From the NCBI GenBank assembly GCA_000435075.1, contig FR890636.1:6607-36574 (forward strand): a stretch of 29,968 bases of DNA, written 5' to 3'. The notes below the pieces were generated by a model that saw nothing but the letters and a program-made list of their open reading frames with translations, had not been told where the DNA came from and did not search any database. The DNA comes from Bacteroides sp. CAG:770 (GTDB lineage Bacteria; Bacteroidota; Bacteroidia; Bacteroidales; UBA932). Position 1 is the first letter of the stretch; each line of letters opens with the position of its first letter. Positions 23,998 through 29,968 of this stretch are shown one piece after another. Position numbers and translations under genes: made by a program.

Positions 23998-24252
23998 CTA
24001 TTTGACTTTTTCTACAATTTCAACTAATCTCCACCTCTTTGTCTTACTGAGAGGACGTGTTTCCATGATGCGCACGGTATCACCCTCGCTGCACTCATTC
24101 TTGTCATCCTGAGCAACAAATTTAGTGGTCTTGTTAATGAACTTACCATACATAGGGTGTTTTCCCTTAGTCTCTACGGCAACAACAATAGTCTTGTCCA
24201 TCTTGTTGCTGACTACAACACCTATTCTTTCCTTACGAAGATTTCTTTCCAT
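23998..24252 (-). CDS. rpsQ: 30S ribosomal protein S17
   Basis: S17 binds the 5' domain of 16S rRNA early in assembly. The 84-residue OB-fold protein shows RKERIGVVVSNKMDKTIVVA, then HPMYGKFINKTTKFVAQDD, and the end ETRPLSKTKRWRLVEIVEK. It lies 11 bases after rpmC and two before rplN. Typical. Confidence 0.98.
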   Translation of the reverse strand: MERNLRKERIGVVVSNKMDKTIVVAVETKGKHPMYGKFINKTTKFVAQDDKNECSEGDTVRIMETRPLSKTKRWRLVEIVEKVK

Positions 24253-24263
24253 AGGGCACCTAA

Positions 24264-24461
24264 TTAGTTCTGTTCTTTTTCTTTCTCAGAAAGGACAAAC
24301 ATCATGCGGACGATGTCTTTTCTGCACTTCTTAAACTTTGATGTATCCTCTAATGGAGAGACAGCGTGGTTCATCTTCATCATGTCAAGATTCGCCTTCT
24401 CCACTGCAATGCGGTCACGCAGATCTGCTACGGACATTTCGCGTACTTCTGATATTTTCAT
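24264..24461 (-). CDS. rpmC: 50S ribosomal protein L29
   Basis: L29 is a small helical protein near the exit tunnel and part of the docking site for nascent-chain factors. It is read here as 65 residues starting MKISEVREMSVADLRDRI, with the hairpin helix KKCRKDIVRMMFVLSEKEKE. An in-frame ATG at 24473 would add MEKK. I prefer 24461 because L29 proteins of this phylum start at MKI, and because GGAG lies seven bases upstream of that ATG, a good ribosome-binding site in a genome with few. The longer start cannot be excluded. Confidence 0.93.
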   Translation of the reverse strand: MKISEVREMSVADLRDRIAVEKANLDMMKMNHAVSPLEDTSKFKKCRKDIVRMMFVLSEKEKEQN

Positions 24462-24477
24462 TTTCTTCTCCATTAAA

Positions 24478-24897
24478 CTATTCTACATAATCCCTGCGGA
24501 CAATAAACTTCGTAGCGATAGGGAGCTTGTGAGCTGCAAGGCGCATAGCCTCTTTTGCAATCTCGAGAGAAACACCCTCTGCCTCGAAGAGAATTCTGCC
24601 AGGAGTAATCGGGCAGACAAATCCCTGAGGATCACCCTTACCTTTACCCATTCGAGTATCAAGAGGCTTCTTGGTGAAAGGCTTTGCAGGGAATACCCTG
24701 ATCCAAATCTGACCCTCACGATTCATATAACGCGAGATTGCCTGACGGGCAGCCTCAATCTGCTGCGATGTAAGCCAACAATTCTCAAGGGTTTTAAGAC
24801 CGAAAGAACCGAACGCAAGCTGGCTGCCCCTCTGGGACATTCCTTTCATGCGGTTTTTCTGTTCCCTTCTAAACTTTGTTTTCTTTGGTTGTAACAT
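24478..24897 (-). CDS. rplP: 50S ribosomal protein L16
   Basis: L16 helps shape the A-site and peptidyl-transferase region. The 139-residue protein is full length: MLQPKKTKFRREQKNRMKGM, FGSFGLKTLENCWLTSQQIE, YMNREGQIWIRVFPAKPFTK and the KGKGDPQGFVCPI segment. It is the first gene of the minus-strand operon here. In nearly all bacteria rpsC lies directly upstream of it; here the upstream 336 bases contain no rpsC remnant, but a promoter and leader, then a divergent DUF4294 gene. Confidence 0.98.
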   Translation of the reverse strand: MLQPKKTKFRREQKNRMKGMSQRGSQLAFGSFGLKTLENCWLTSQQIEAARQAISRYMNREGQIWIRVFPAKPFTKKPLDTRMGKGKGDPQGFVCPITPGRILFEAEGVSLEIAKEAMRLAAHKLPIATKFIVRRDYVE

Positions 24898-24919
24898 TGC
24901 TGTATTACTTTAATTATTT

Positions 24920-24983
24920 TTCCCAAATTCCCTAAATCTTTGAGCATCAGCTGGTTGGGCGAACTTCTCCTCAATTTTGGGAA
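24920..24983 (-). promoter_or_regulatory. Long-range leader hairpin ahead of rplP
   Basis: TTTGGGAA (24976-24983) and TTCCCAAA (24920-24927) form a perfect 8-bp stem enclosing 48 bases. On the minus strand the first arm starts about where transcription from the adjacent promoter should begin, and the second ends 22 bases before the rplP ATG. The transcript leader would close on itself, a layout suited to autogenous control by a ribosomal protein. Function is inferred. Confidence 0.45.
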
Positions 24984-24985
24984 TG

Positions 24986-25015
24986 CAAAGTTAGTAAAAA
25001 TTTTCGAAAAACAAA
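24986..25015 (-). promoter_or_regulatory. Promoter of the rplP-rplQ ribosomal operon
   Basis: Minus strand: TTTG (25015-25012), 18 bases, TAACTTTG (24993-24986). Both elements match the Bacteroidota -33/-7 consensus exactly. Predicted transcription start is near 24980, about 85 bases before the rplP ATG. Confidence 0.75.
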
Positions 25016-25163
25016 CATTTTCAAGAATATTTCTACACTTTTTCGACATAGTATTTTCAATGCAAACGTTCATATAATCAGATAGTTATGGACTATGATG
25101 ATTTTTTCTCGCACGCTTTTTCGACAAAATGGTATCCGAAAAATCGTTTTGTAAAAAATTATG

Positions 25164-25171
25164 TATTTTTG
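25164..25171 (+). promoter_or_regulatory. Promoter -7 element for the DUF4294 gene
   Basis: TATTTTTG followed by C matches TAnnTTTG, about 63 bases before the chosen ATG. No TTG is found at the expected -33 spacing. Confidence 0.45.
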
Positions 25172-25174
25172 CGC

Positions 25175-25222
25175 TGTCATTGACAATACCCCAACGGCTG
25201 CAAGGCGCAGCCGCAAATGACA
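25175..25222 (+). other. Nested hairpin in the DUF4294 5' leader
   Basis: Outer stem TGTCATT (25175-25181) with AATGACA (25216-25222); inner stem CGGCTGC (25195-25201) with GCAGCCG (25207-25213), loop AAGGC. The structure fills nearly the whole predicted leader, ending 11 bases before the ATG, so it could affect translation or mRNA stability. Confidence 0.45.
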
Positions 25223-25233
25223 ACAGCAGAACT

Positions 25234-25908
25234 ATGGACAAAAAGACATTGACATTGATAATAGCCGTCATCATTTTTCTGGTGCCGGCGGCAGCACAGA
25301 AGCGAAGGGCGCCGGTCCCGCCCAGGAGACCGCAGATGCTCCAGTACGAGATAATCGGCGGGGATACCGTGTATATGGACGTGCTGAATCCGTCCAGAAT
25401 ATCCCTGTACGGGCACCGACGCGGAAAAGACTGGAGAAAATACTACAGGCTGGTCTGGAATTTCAGCAAGACCTACCCTTACGCCCTCGTGGCGCGGAAA
25501 CTCATCCACGACACCGACAGCACATTCGCAAAGGATGAGCTCGGACGCAGACAGAGGGATAAGTATGTCAATGCTGTGCAGAAGGAACTTTTCAATGCGT
25601 TTGAAGATCCCATGAGGCATATGACCATCACGCAGGGACAGCTGCTGATGAAACTGATTGACAGAGAAGTGGGGAAATCGTCCTACTTCATCATAAAGGA
25701 CTATAAAAGCGGAATCGCCGCAGGATTCTGGCAAGGAATAGCAAAGATATTCGGTTCAGATCTTAAAAAGCACTACGACCCGGACGGTGAAGACCGCCAG
25801 GTCGAAGAACTTGTACACAAATGGGACAATGGAGAATTCCAGGCCCTCTATTTTTCCATCTTCGGTGAATATCCGAAACGCATTGAGATTCCGTCAAAGT
25901 ACATGTAA
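25234..25908 (+). CDS. DUF4294 exported protein
   Basis: A 224-residue protein of unknown function, family DUF4294, found mainly in Bacteroidota. The N-terminus MDKKTLTLIIAVIIFLVPAA is a signal peptide, probably cut after AAA-Q, so it acts in the periplasm or at the envelope. Family blocks: GGDTVYMDVLNP, KTYPYALVARKL, ITQGQLLMKLIDREVGKSSY and KIFGSDLKKHYDPDGEDRQV. Start at 25234: the frame opens at 25129, but those 35 codons run through the -7 element and have no signal-peptide structure. Its last 61 bases overlap the 3' end of convergent lpxH. It diverges from the ribosomal operon. Confidence 0.85.
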   Translation: MDKKTLTLIIAVIIFLVPAAAQKRRAPVPPRRPQMLQYEIIGGDTVYMDVLNPSRISLYGHRRGKDWRKYYRLVWNFSKTYPYALVARKLIHDTDSTFAKDELGRRQRDKYVNAVQKELFNAFEDPMRHMTITQGQLLMKLIDREVGKSSYFIIKDYKSGIAAGFWQGIAKIFGSDLKKHYDPDGEDRQVEELVHKWDNGEFQALYFSIFGEYPKRIEIPSKYM

Positions 25909-26603
25909 GAGGAACCGTTCATCCAATCCTTGAGGATAACCAGTTCGCCTCCGCCCGCTACAGGCATGCGTACATCACAGTGATAGTGGCCGAACACGAA
26001 GTAATCCACATGAGTTTTGGCCTCGAAGTCAGCCGCGAATTTGTATAAAGGCTCGTCTTCGCCTTTGAAAACATAGTCAAAAGACTTCGCCACTCGGCTC
26101 TTCTTGGACCAGCCTTTGCCGAAGCGGAAAGCCAGATACGGATGGAGCAGGCTGAACAGGGACTGGAAGAACTTCGCGCGGAAGCCCCAGCGCATAAGTT
26201 TGTACCAATGATGGCCGGGACCCAGCCCGTCTCCATGACCGAGACAGAAAGTCTTCCCCGAGATATTCACGACATACGGCTGCTGGAGTATGACGATTCC
26301 CATCTCCTCGAAATAATGATAGCACCAGATGTCATGGTTCCCCTGAAAGAAATATACTTTTACGCCATTGTCCATGAGGTCCATCAGCGCAGCGAACACA
26401 CGCACATAACCCTTAGGCACGACATCATGATACTCATACCAGAAATCCCAGATGTCGCCCAGCATATAGAGCGCAGACGTCCTGTCCCGCGGTATCGAAT
26501 TAAGGAATGAGACGAAACGAGCTTCCCGGTCCGCCGGATCATTCACGTCCAGACCGAGATGCACATCAGATACGAAGTATGTCAATGTCCTTGCCTCCGC
26601 CAT
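25848..26603 (-). CDS. lpxH: UDP-2,3-diacylglucosamine diphosphatase LpxH-type
   Basis: Cleaves UDP-2,3-diacylglucosamine to lipid X and UMP in lipid A synthesis, at the cytoplasmic face of the inner membrane. The 251-residue calcineurin-like metallophosphoesterase has its metal ligands in order: SDVHLG (Asp13, His15), GDIWDFW (Asp50), GNHD (88-91), HGDG (123-126) and GHYH near residue 210. E. coli LpxH has GNRD at the third site; GNHD is common in Bacteroidota annotated as LpxH. The substrate is inferred from family. It is the last gene of the ftsX-DUF3098-uppP-lpxH unit, six bases after uppP, and overlaps the DUF4294 gene by 61 bases. Confidence 0.85.
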   Translation of the reverse strand: MAEARTLTYFVSDVHLGLDVNDPADREARFVSFLNSIPRDRTSALYMLGDIWDFWYEYHDVVPKGYVRVFAALMDLMDNGVKVYFFQGNHDIWCYHYFEEMGIVILQQPYVVNISGKTFCLGHGDGLGPGHHWYKLMRWGFRAKFFQSLFSLLHPYLAFRFGKGWSKKSRVAKSFDYVFKGEDEPLYKFAADFEAKTHVDYFVFGHYHCDVRMPVAGGGELVILKDWMNGSSYMYFDGISMRFGYSPKMEK

Positions 26604-26609
26604 CCTGAA

Positions 26610-27431
26610 TTAAGCAAAAATCAGAATAAGCAGGGCTGCCGCAAGACAATAAAGCGAGAACCAGACAAGTTTGGACTTCTTGACAATGGCAACCATCGCT
26701 TTGCAAGAGAAAAGGCCGGCAACGAATGCTCCGATAAAGCCAAGCAGAAGCTGCATCGCACCAAGACCTGATGCCGCAGCAGGCTCGCCGATTCCTTCCA
26801 ATATGCTCAATGCCTGTTCTCCGATGATAGGGACAAGCACCATGAGGAATGAGAACTGGGCCATTTTCTCTCTCTTGACGCCGCAGATCAACCCTGTAGC
26901 GATGGTGGTTCCGGAACGGGAAAGACCAGGAGCCACGGCACAGGCCTGACCAAGGCCGACTATAAATGCCTGGAGGTAAGAAATTCCGTTTCTATGCTCT
27001 TTGGCGGCAGTATTGCCGGCTGACACCCACTTCCCGGACATGTCCGAAACATACAGGATTACCGCGGTAATGATCAGACATACTGCAACCGTGAAGAGAT
27101 TGTCACCGAAGAGACTCTCGACCTTGTCTTTAAAGAACAAGCCGACTATCGCGATAGGTATCATTGACACGATAATCTTGAAGACATAGTCAGTCTCCTC
27201 ATTGTACTTGAAGGCGAAAAGGCCTTTCAGAAGTTTCCAGATAACTGACCAGAAAACTATTATCGTACTGAGGACAGTCGCGAAATGAACGGTCACGGTA
27301 AAATCAAGAAAACCTTCAGCGTCAACGCCGAGCAATTCCTTGAAAATCATAAGATGTCCGCTGCTGCTGACAGGCAAAAATTCCGTAAGTCCCTGTACAA
27401 TTCCGAGCAAAAGCGCTTCCCACCATTCCAT
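26610..27431 (-). CDS. uppP: Undecaprenyl-diphosphatase UppP (BacA)
   Basis: Dephosphorylates undecaprenyl diphosphate to recycle the lipid carrier for peptidoglycan and other surface polymers; overexpression gives bacitracin resistance in other bacteria. The 273-residue protein has about eight membrane segments. Catalytic blocks are present: GLTEFLPVSSSGHLMI (Glu17 and Ser/His of the first motif) and APGLSRSGTTIATG (second motif with Arg). It lies two bases after the DUF3098 gene and six before lpxH, in an envelope operon headed by ftsX. Confidence 0.95.
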   Translation of the reverse strand: MEWWEALLLGIVQGLTEFLPVSSSGHLMIFKELLGVDAEGFLDFTVTVHFATVLSTIIVFWSVIWKLLKGLFAFKYNEETDYVFKIIVSMIPIAIVGLFFKDKVESLFGDNLFTVAVCLIITAVILYVSDMSGKWVSAGNTAAKEHRNGISYLQAFIVGLGQACAVAPGLSRSGTTIATGLICGVKREKMAQFSFLMVLVPIIGEQALSILEGIGEPAAASGLGAMQLLLGFIGAFVAGLFSCKAMVAIVKKSKLVWFSLYCLAAALLILIFA

Positions 27432-27433
27432 AA

Positions 27434-27691
27434 TTATTTCTCCTCCTTATTTTTGAAAACCTTCATTATGGATATAATTTCTATGATTATACCGCAAAGA
27501 ATTACAATCGGCGCAGCGACCAGCCTTCTGAAGTCGAACATGGCATAATTGAAAACAGCCGGATCCTTGCTGCCTCCGCCAATCATAAGAATATATCCGG
27601 AAATCATGACAATCATTCCTATCAGAAGATACTTCATCCCCTGCGGAGTCATTGCCATCTTTTTATTGTCAATCTTATTATCCTTTTCCAT
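27434..27691 (-). CDS. DUF3098 small membrane protein
   Basis: An 85-residue protein of family DUF3098, restricted to Bacteroidota and of unknown function. It has two hydrophobic helices (about 20-37 and 60-77: LLIGMIVMISGYILMIGGG and APIVILCGIIIEIISIM) joined by the family segment KDPAVFNYAMFDFRRLV. Both ends are lysine-rich. It sits between ftsX and uppP, the typical Bacteroidota order, and probably works with one of them, although that is only inference from context. Confidence 0.85.
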   Translation of the reverse strand: MEKDNKIDNKKMAMTPQGMKYLLIGMIVMISGYILMIGGGSKDPAVFNYAMFDFRRLVAAPIVILCGIIIEIISIMKVFKNKEEK

Positions 27692-27704
27692 AATACATTA
27701 TTTA

Positions 27705-28583
27705 TCAATAATATAATTCATCCTTACCAAGGGTAACCAACTTATTTACCACGAAATATGTGCTGCCCACACAGATGACGAGACCTGCAACAGTCACGAT
27801 TCCCATCACAATGAGAAGTCTCTCCAATGTGAAAATTTCGAAAAGCTGGACAAACTCCGACCTGACGACGAAGAGTACACCCACGAGAAGGATCAATGCT
27901 ACAACAGATGAAAACAAGCCCAAGAAAGCCGCCTTGGCAAGGAATGGCCCCCGTATAAACGCCTTGGTAGCACCTACAAGCTTCATGGTATGGACCGTAA
28001 ATCTCTTGGCATAGACCGTAAGACGCATAGTATTGTTAATCAGCACAAAGGAGATAAACAGCATCAGAAAGATAAATACTCCCAGAACCAATGAAATCTT
28101 GCTGATATTGGCATTGAGTGCGTCCACGAGCGACCTCTGGTAAACGACTTCATCTACGAGAGGAGATTTTCCGATTGCAGTCTCAACGACTTTCAGACTG
28201 TCCTCCAGAACATACCGCGGGTCCAGAGTTACTGAAATGGAAGTAGGAACGGGTGAAGTCTCGAAAACCTTCAGAAAATCCTTTCCGAGCATATCCTCCA
28301 TTTCCTTTTCTCCCTGCTCTTTGGAAATGAATTCCGTACCATGGACAAACACCATTGAATCCAGTTCCTTGCGGAACATCAGGGCATCGCTCTCCGGGAC
28401 TGTCGGTTTCATGATGACTGAGACCTGGAGATTCTGCTTGAAATAGTCTGTCACTGCCTTGGCATTGACCAGAATCATGCTGGACACACCGACAAGGAGG
28501 AGCACCAGACTGATGCTCACTACAGAAGACAAATATGCGTTGGCCAGACGGCGCCGCATAAGTTTATTTTCGTTTCTCGCCAT
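27705..28583 (-). CDS. ftsX: Cell division protein FtsX-like permease
   Basis: FtsX is the membrane partner of FtsE and couples the divisome to activation of peptidoglycan hydrolases. The 292-residue protein has one helix near the N-terminus (about 20-40), a periplasmic domain (about 45-165) and three C-terminal helices (for example VLGVFIFLMLFISFVLINNT, with RLTVYAKRFTVHTMKLVGAT as the coupling segment). Start at 28583 (MARNENKLMRRRL): an in-frame ATG at 28604 would place the start inside the -7 promoter box. No ftsE is adjacent, which is common in this phylum. First gene of a four-gene envelope operon. Confidence 0.9.
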   Translation of the reverse strand: MARNENKLMRRRLANAYLSSVVSISLVLLLVGVSSMILVNAKAVTDYFKQNLQVSVIMKPTVPESDALMFRKELDSMVFVHGTEFISKEQGEKEMEDMLGKDFLKVFETSPVPTSISVTLDPRYVLEDSLKVVETAIGKSPLVDEVVYQRSLVDALNANISKISLVLGVFIFLMLFISFVLINNTMRLTVYAKRFTVHTMKLVGATKAFIRGPFLAKAAFLGLFSSVVALILLVGVLFVVRSEFVQLFEIFTLERLLIVMGIVTVAGLVICVGSTYFVVNKLVTLGKDELYY

Positions 28584-28601
28584 AATACTCCAAATTGACC
28601 C

Positions 28602-28630
28602 CAAAGTTAAGCATTTATCGAAATATCAAA
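28602..28630 (-). promoter_or_regulatory. Promoter of the ftsX operon
   Basis: Minus strand: TTTG (28630-28627), 17 bases, TAACTTTG (28609-28602). This is an exact match to the -33/-7 consensus of the phylum and lies 19 bases before the ftsX ATG, so the leader would be short. Confidence 0.7.
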
Positions 28631-28639
28631 AAAAATTCT

Positions 28640-28647
28640 TAACTTTG
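28640..28647 (+). promoter_or_regulatory. Promoter -7 element for the GT5-like gene
   Basis: TAACTTTG followed by C matches the -7 consensus exactly, 26 bases before the ATG at 28674. No clear TTG is at -33; the region upstream overlaps the ftsX promoter on the other strand. Confidence 0.6.
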
Positions 28648-28673
28648 CACCTATTGAATCAAATAGAATTAAG

Positions 28674-29480
28674 ATGGGCAAAAAAATCCTGTTCGTAAAC
28701 TCAGAGATTTTCCCATACCTGCCTGAGACTCCGATTTCACGCATCGGCAGGTATCTTCCTCAGGGAATCCAGGAGCGTAAGAAAGAAATCAGATCTTTCA
28801 TGCCAAGGTACGGATGTATCAACGAGCGAAAGAACCAGCTCCACGAAGTCATAAGACTTTCCGGAATGAACATTATCATAAATGACGTCGATAGACCGCT
28901 TGTAATCAAGGTGGCCTCCATTTCTGCCGCCCGAATTCAGGTATATTTCATTGATAATGAGGATTATTTCAAGAGAAAAGAGCTTGAGAGGGACGATAAC
29001 GGAGTTTTCTTCGGTGACAATGCCGAGCGCGCGATTTTCTTCGCCCGCGGAGTCCTCGAGACCGTAAAGAAGCTCAGATGGGCACCTGACGTGATTCATT
29101 GCCACGGATGGATAACCCAGATTCTCCCGCTCTATCTGAAAAAGGCCTATAAAGACGACCCGATTTTCGAAAACAGCAAGGTCGTGCTCTCACTCTACGA
29201 CGATACGCCGGAGATTTTCAATGAAGAATTCAGCCGCCTCGTAAAGTTCGGAGACATCACCGAGTCTGACGTGCCATTCCTATCTGAACCGACTGGCATA
29301 AATCTTGCTAAAACTGCCGCTCAGTATTCAGACGGAGTCATTGTCGCTGCAGAGAACGTCGATAAAGGGCTCGTTGACTACTGCAAGGGTCTGAATCTTC
29401 CTGTCCTTGACTATGATGCAAAGGCAGTTGAAGACGGATCATACATTGATGCTTACAACAGTTTTTACGATCAGTTTTAG
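28674..29480 (+). CDS. Short glycogen/starch synthase-like protein (GT5 N-terminal domain only)
   Basis: A 268-residue protein similar to the N-terminal Rossmann domain of GT5 glycogen synthases: ILFVNSEIFPYLPETPISRI, the LPQGIQERKKEIRSFMPRYG segment, and PDVIHCHGWITQILPLYLK, which corresponds to the PDIVHxHDW block of GT5. Full enzymes are about 480 residues; the C-terminal nucleotide-sugar domain is missing and the N-terminal KxGGLxDV loop is replaced (PETPISRIGRYLP). This short form is a known Bacteroidales family usually annotated as glycogen synthase; without the loop and C-domain, glucosyl transfer is doubtful. It is followed three bases later by a DUF4270 lipoprotein gene and has its own promoter, divergent from ftsX. 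Confidence 0.85.
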   Translation: MGKKILFVNSEIFPYLPETPISRIGRYLPQGIQERKKEIRSFMPRYGCINERKNQLHEVIRLSGMNIIINDVDRPLVIKVASISAARIQVYFIDNEDYFKRKELERDDNGVFFGDNAERAIFFARGVLETVKKLRWAPDVIHCHGWITQILPLYLKKAYKDDPIFENSKVVLSLYDDTPEIFNEEFSRLVKFGDITESDVPFLSEPTGINLAKTAAQYSDGVIVAAENVDKGLVDYCKGLNLPVLDYDAKAVEDGSYIDAYNSFYDQF

Positions 29481-29483
29481 CAA

Positions 29484-29968
29484 ATGAATCTTTTCAAAAG
29501 ATACGGCCTTTTGTCTTTGGGTGCAGCGGCCGGCCTCATGTGCGGTTCGTGCGTGAACATGAACAAATCGCTAGGCGAGTCAATGATACCGGACAGCCAG
29601 ATGTACGACATCTACACGGCCGAGTTCCCTATTGAAGACATTGAGCAGGAGATGGCGGACAGCCTCTCCAGTTTCAGCATGTACAAGTTTACATTCGGCG
29701 CCATCAGGGACGAAGCGTTCGGACTCACCACAAAAGAGGCTTCATTCACACTTGTCCCAGTCAGCGACACGCTCGATTTCGGAAAGAATGCGAAATTCCG
29801 CCAGTTCCATCTGTCGGCAGTTGCAGATTCCACCTCTTACGCGGACCTGAGTCAGGAGTATATTCTCCAGAGTGTCAATGTCTATGAACTTGACAAAGCG
29901 CTCGACTACTCGAAGTTGAGCCCTGAAGTATCTTACTCAAAGAAGAGAATTACCGACGGCATTCCTGT
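29484..29968 (+). CDS. DUF4270 lipoprotein (partial, cut by window end)
   Basis: The first 161 codons of a protein that runs off the window. The N-terminus MNLFKRYGLLSLGAAAGLMC then GSC is a lipoprotein signal: basic start, hydrophobic core, and Cys20 or Cys23 as the lipid site. The mature part, KSLGESMIPDSQMYDIYTAE and later FGAIRDEAFGLTTKEASFTL, has the layout of DUF4270, an all-beta outer-membrane lipoprotein family of Bacteroidota of unknown function. Its ATG lies three bases after the stop of the GT5-like gene, the arrangement commonly seen in Bacteroidales, so the two are probably co-translated. Confidence 0.78.
   Translation, partial: MNLFKRYGLLSLGAAAGLMCGSCVNMNKSLGESMIPDSQMYDIYTAEFPIEDIEQEMADSLSSFSMYKFTFGAIRDEAFGLTTKEASFTLVPVSDTLDFGKNAKFRQFHLSAVADSTSYADLSQEYILQSVNVYELDKALDYSKLSPEVSYSKKRITDGIP

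Larger units (their letters stand above)
24898..25233. other. Gene-free divergent spacer between rplP and the DUF4294 gene
   Basis: 336 bases without a credible gene. On the minus strand it holds the operon promoter (24986-25015) and a leader hairpin; on the plus strand, a -7 element (25164-25171) and a nested hairpin leader before the DUF4294 ATG. The middle (about 25016-25160) is AT-rich with no structure I could assign. No trace of an rpsC 3' end is readable in any frame on the minus strand. Confidence 0.75.

Noticed and set aside
24846..25073. A 75-codon minus-strand frame upstream of rplP, considered as an rpsC remnant
   Set aside because: The translation has none of the S3 C-terminal residues and covers the promoter and leader.
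1..29968. Mobile elements, CRISPR arrays, tRNA or rRNA genes and defence systems
   Set aside because: I looked for transposase-like frames, repeated spacers, cloverleaf-like sequences and conserved rRNA segments and saw none; gene content is core throughout.

Overview
The window looks like chromosomal core DNA of a member of the Bacteroidota, most likely order Bacteroidales. The evidence is protein families largely restricted to that phylum (DUF4294, DUF3098, DUF4270, the short GT5-like protein and the NagB/PIG-L fusion), a Bacteroidota-type L36, several perfect copies of the Bacteroidota -7 promoter element TAnnTTTG, and generally poor Shine-Dalgarno sequences. I see no mobile element, CRISPR array, tRNA or rRNA. 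The species cannot be named from this window.

Region 1 (1-2769) carries the last codons of an ECF sigma factor, overlapped by its probable regulator: a protein with a short cytoplasmic head, one transmembrane helix and a C-terminal outer-membrane beta-barrel. An unrecognised lipoprotein follows. Region 2 (2783-7744) holds housekeeping genes: tsaE (tRNA t6A synthesis) and ispE (isoprenoid precursors) diverge from a spacer full of nested inverted repeats; an ABC ATPase/permease pair of the MlaF/MlaE lipid-transport type and comM diverge from a second spacer. Region 3 (7761-11661) is an amino-sugar block: a NagB-like/PIG-L deacetylase fusion whose NagB half has lost two active-site residues, an intact nagB, and a convergent LacI-family regulator.

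Region 4 (11954-14140) is a membrane pyrophosphatase. Region 5 (14307-24897) is a long minus-strand ribosomal-protein operon, rplP-rpmC-rpsQ-rplN-rplX-rplE-rpsN-rpsH-rplF-rplR-rpsE-rpmD-rplO-secY-map-infA-rpmJ-rpsM-rpsK-rpsD-rpoA-rplQ. The usual S10 half (rpsJ to rpsC) is absent upstream of rplP. In its place are a well-formed promoter, a leader hairpin and a divergent DUF4294 gene, so the S10-spc string is split between rpsC and rplP. Two genes too short for a standard ORF list, rpmD and rpmJ, were read by hand.

Region 6 (25234-29968) contains the DUF4294 exported protein, overlapping lpxH tail to tail; a minus-strand envelope operon ftsX-DUF3098-uppP-lpxH; and, divergent from ftsX, a GT5 N-domain-only glycogen-synthase-like gene followed 3 nt later by a DUF4270 lipoprotein cut by the window end.

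Most of the window is ordinary core genome. The most interesting signals are the split ribosomal operon with its leader hairpin, the two-membrane sigma regulator, the catalytically altered NagB fusion, and the tsaE/ispE inverted-repeat spacer.
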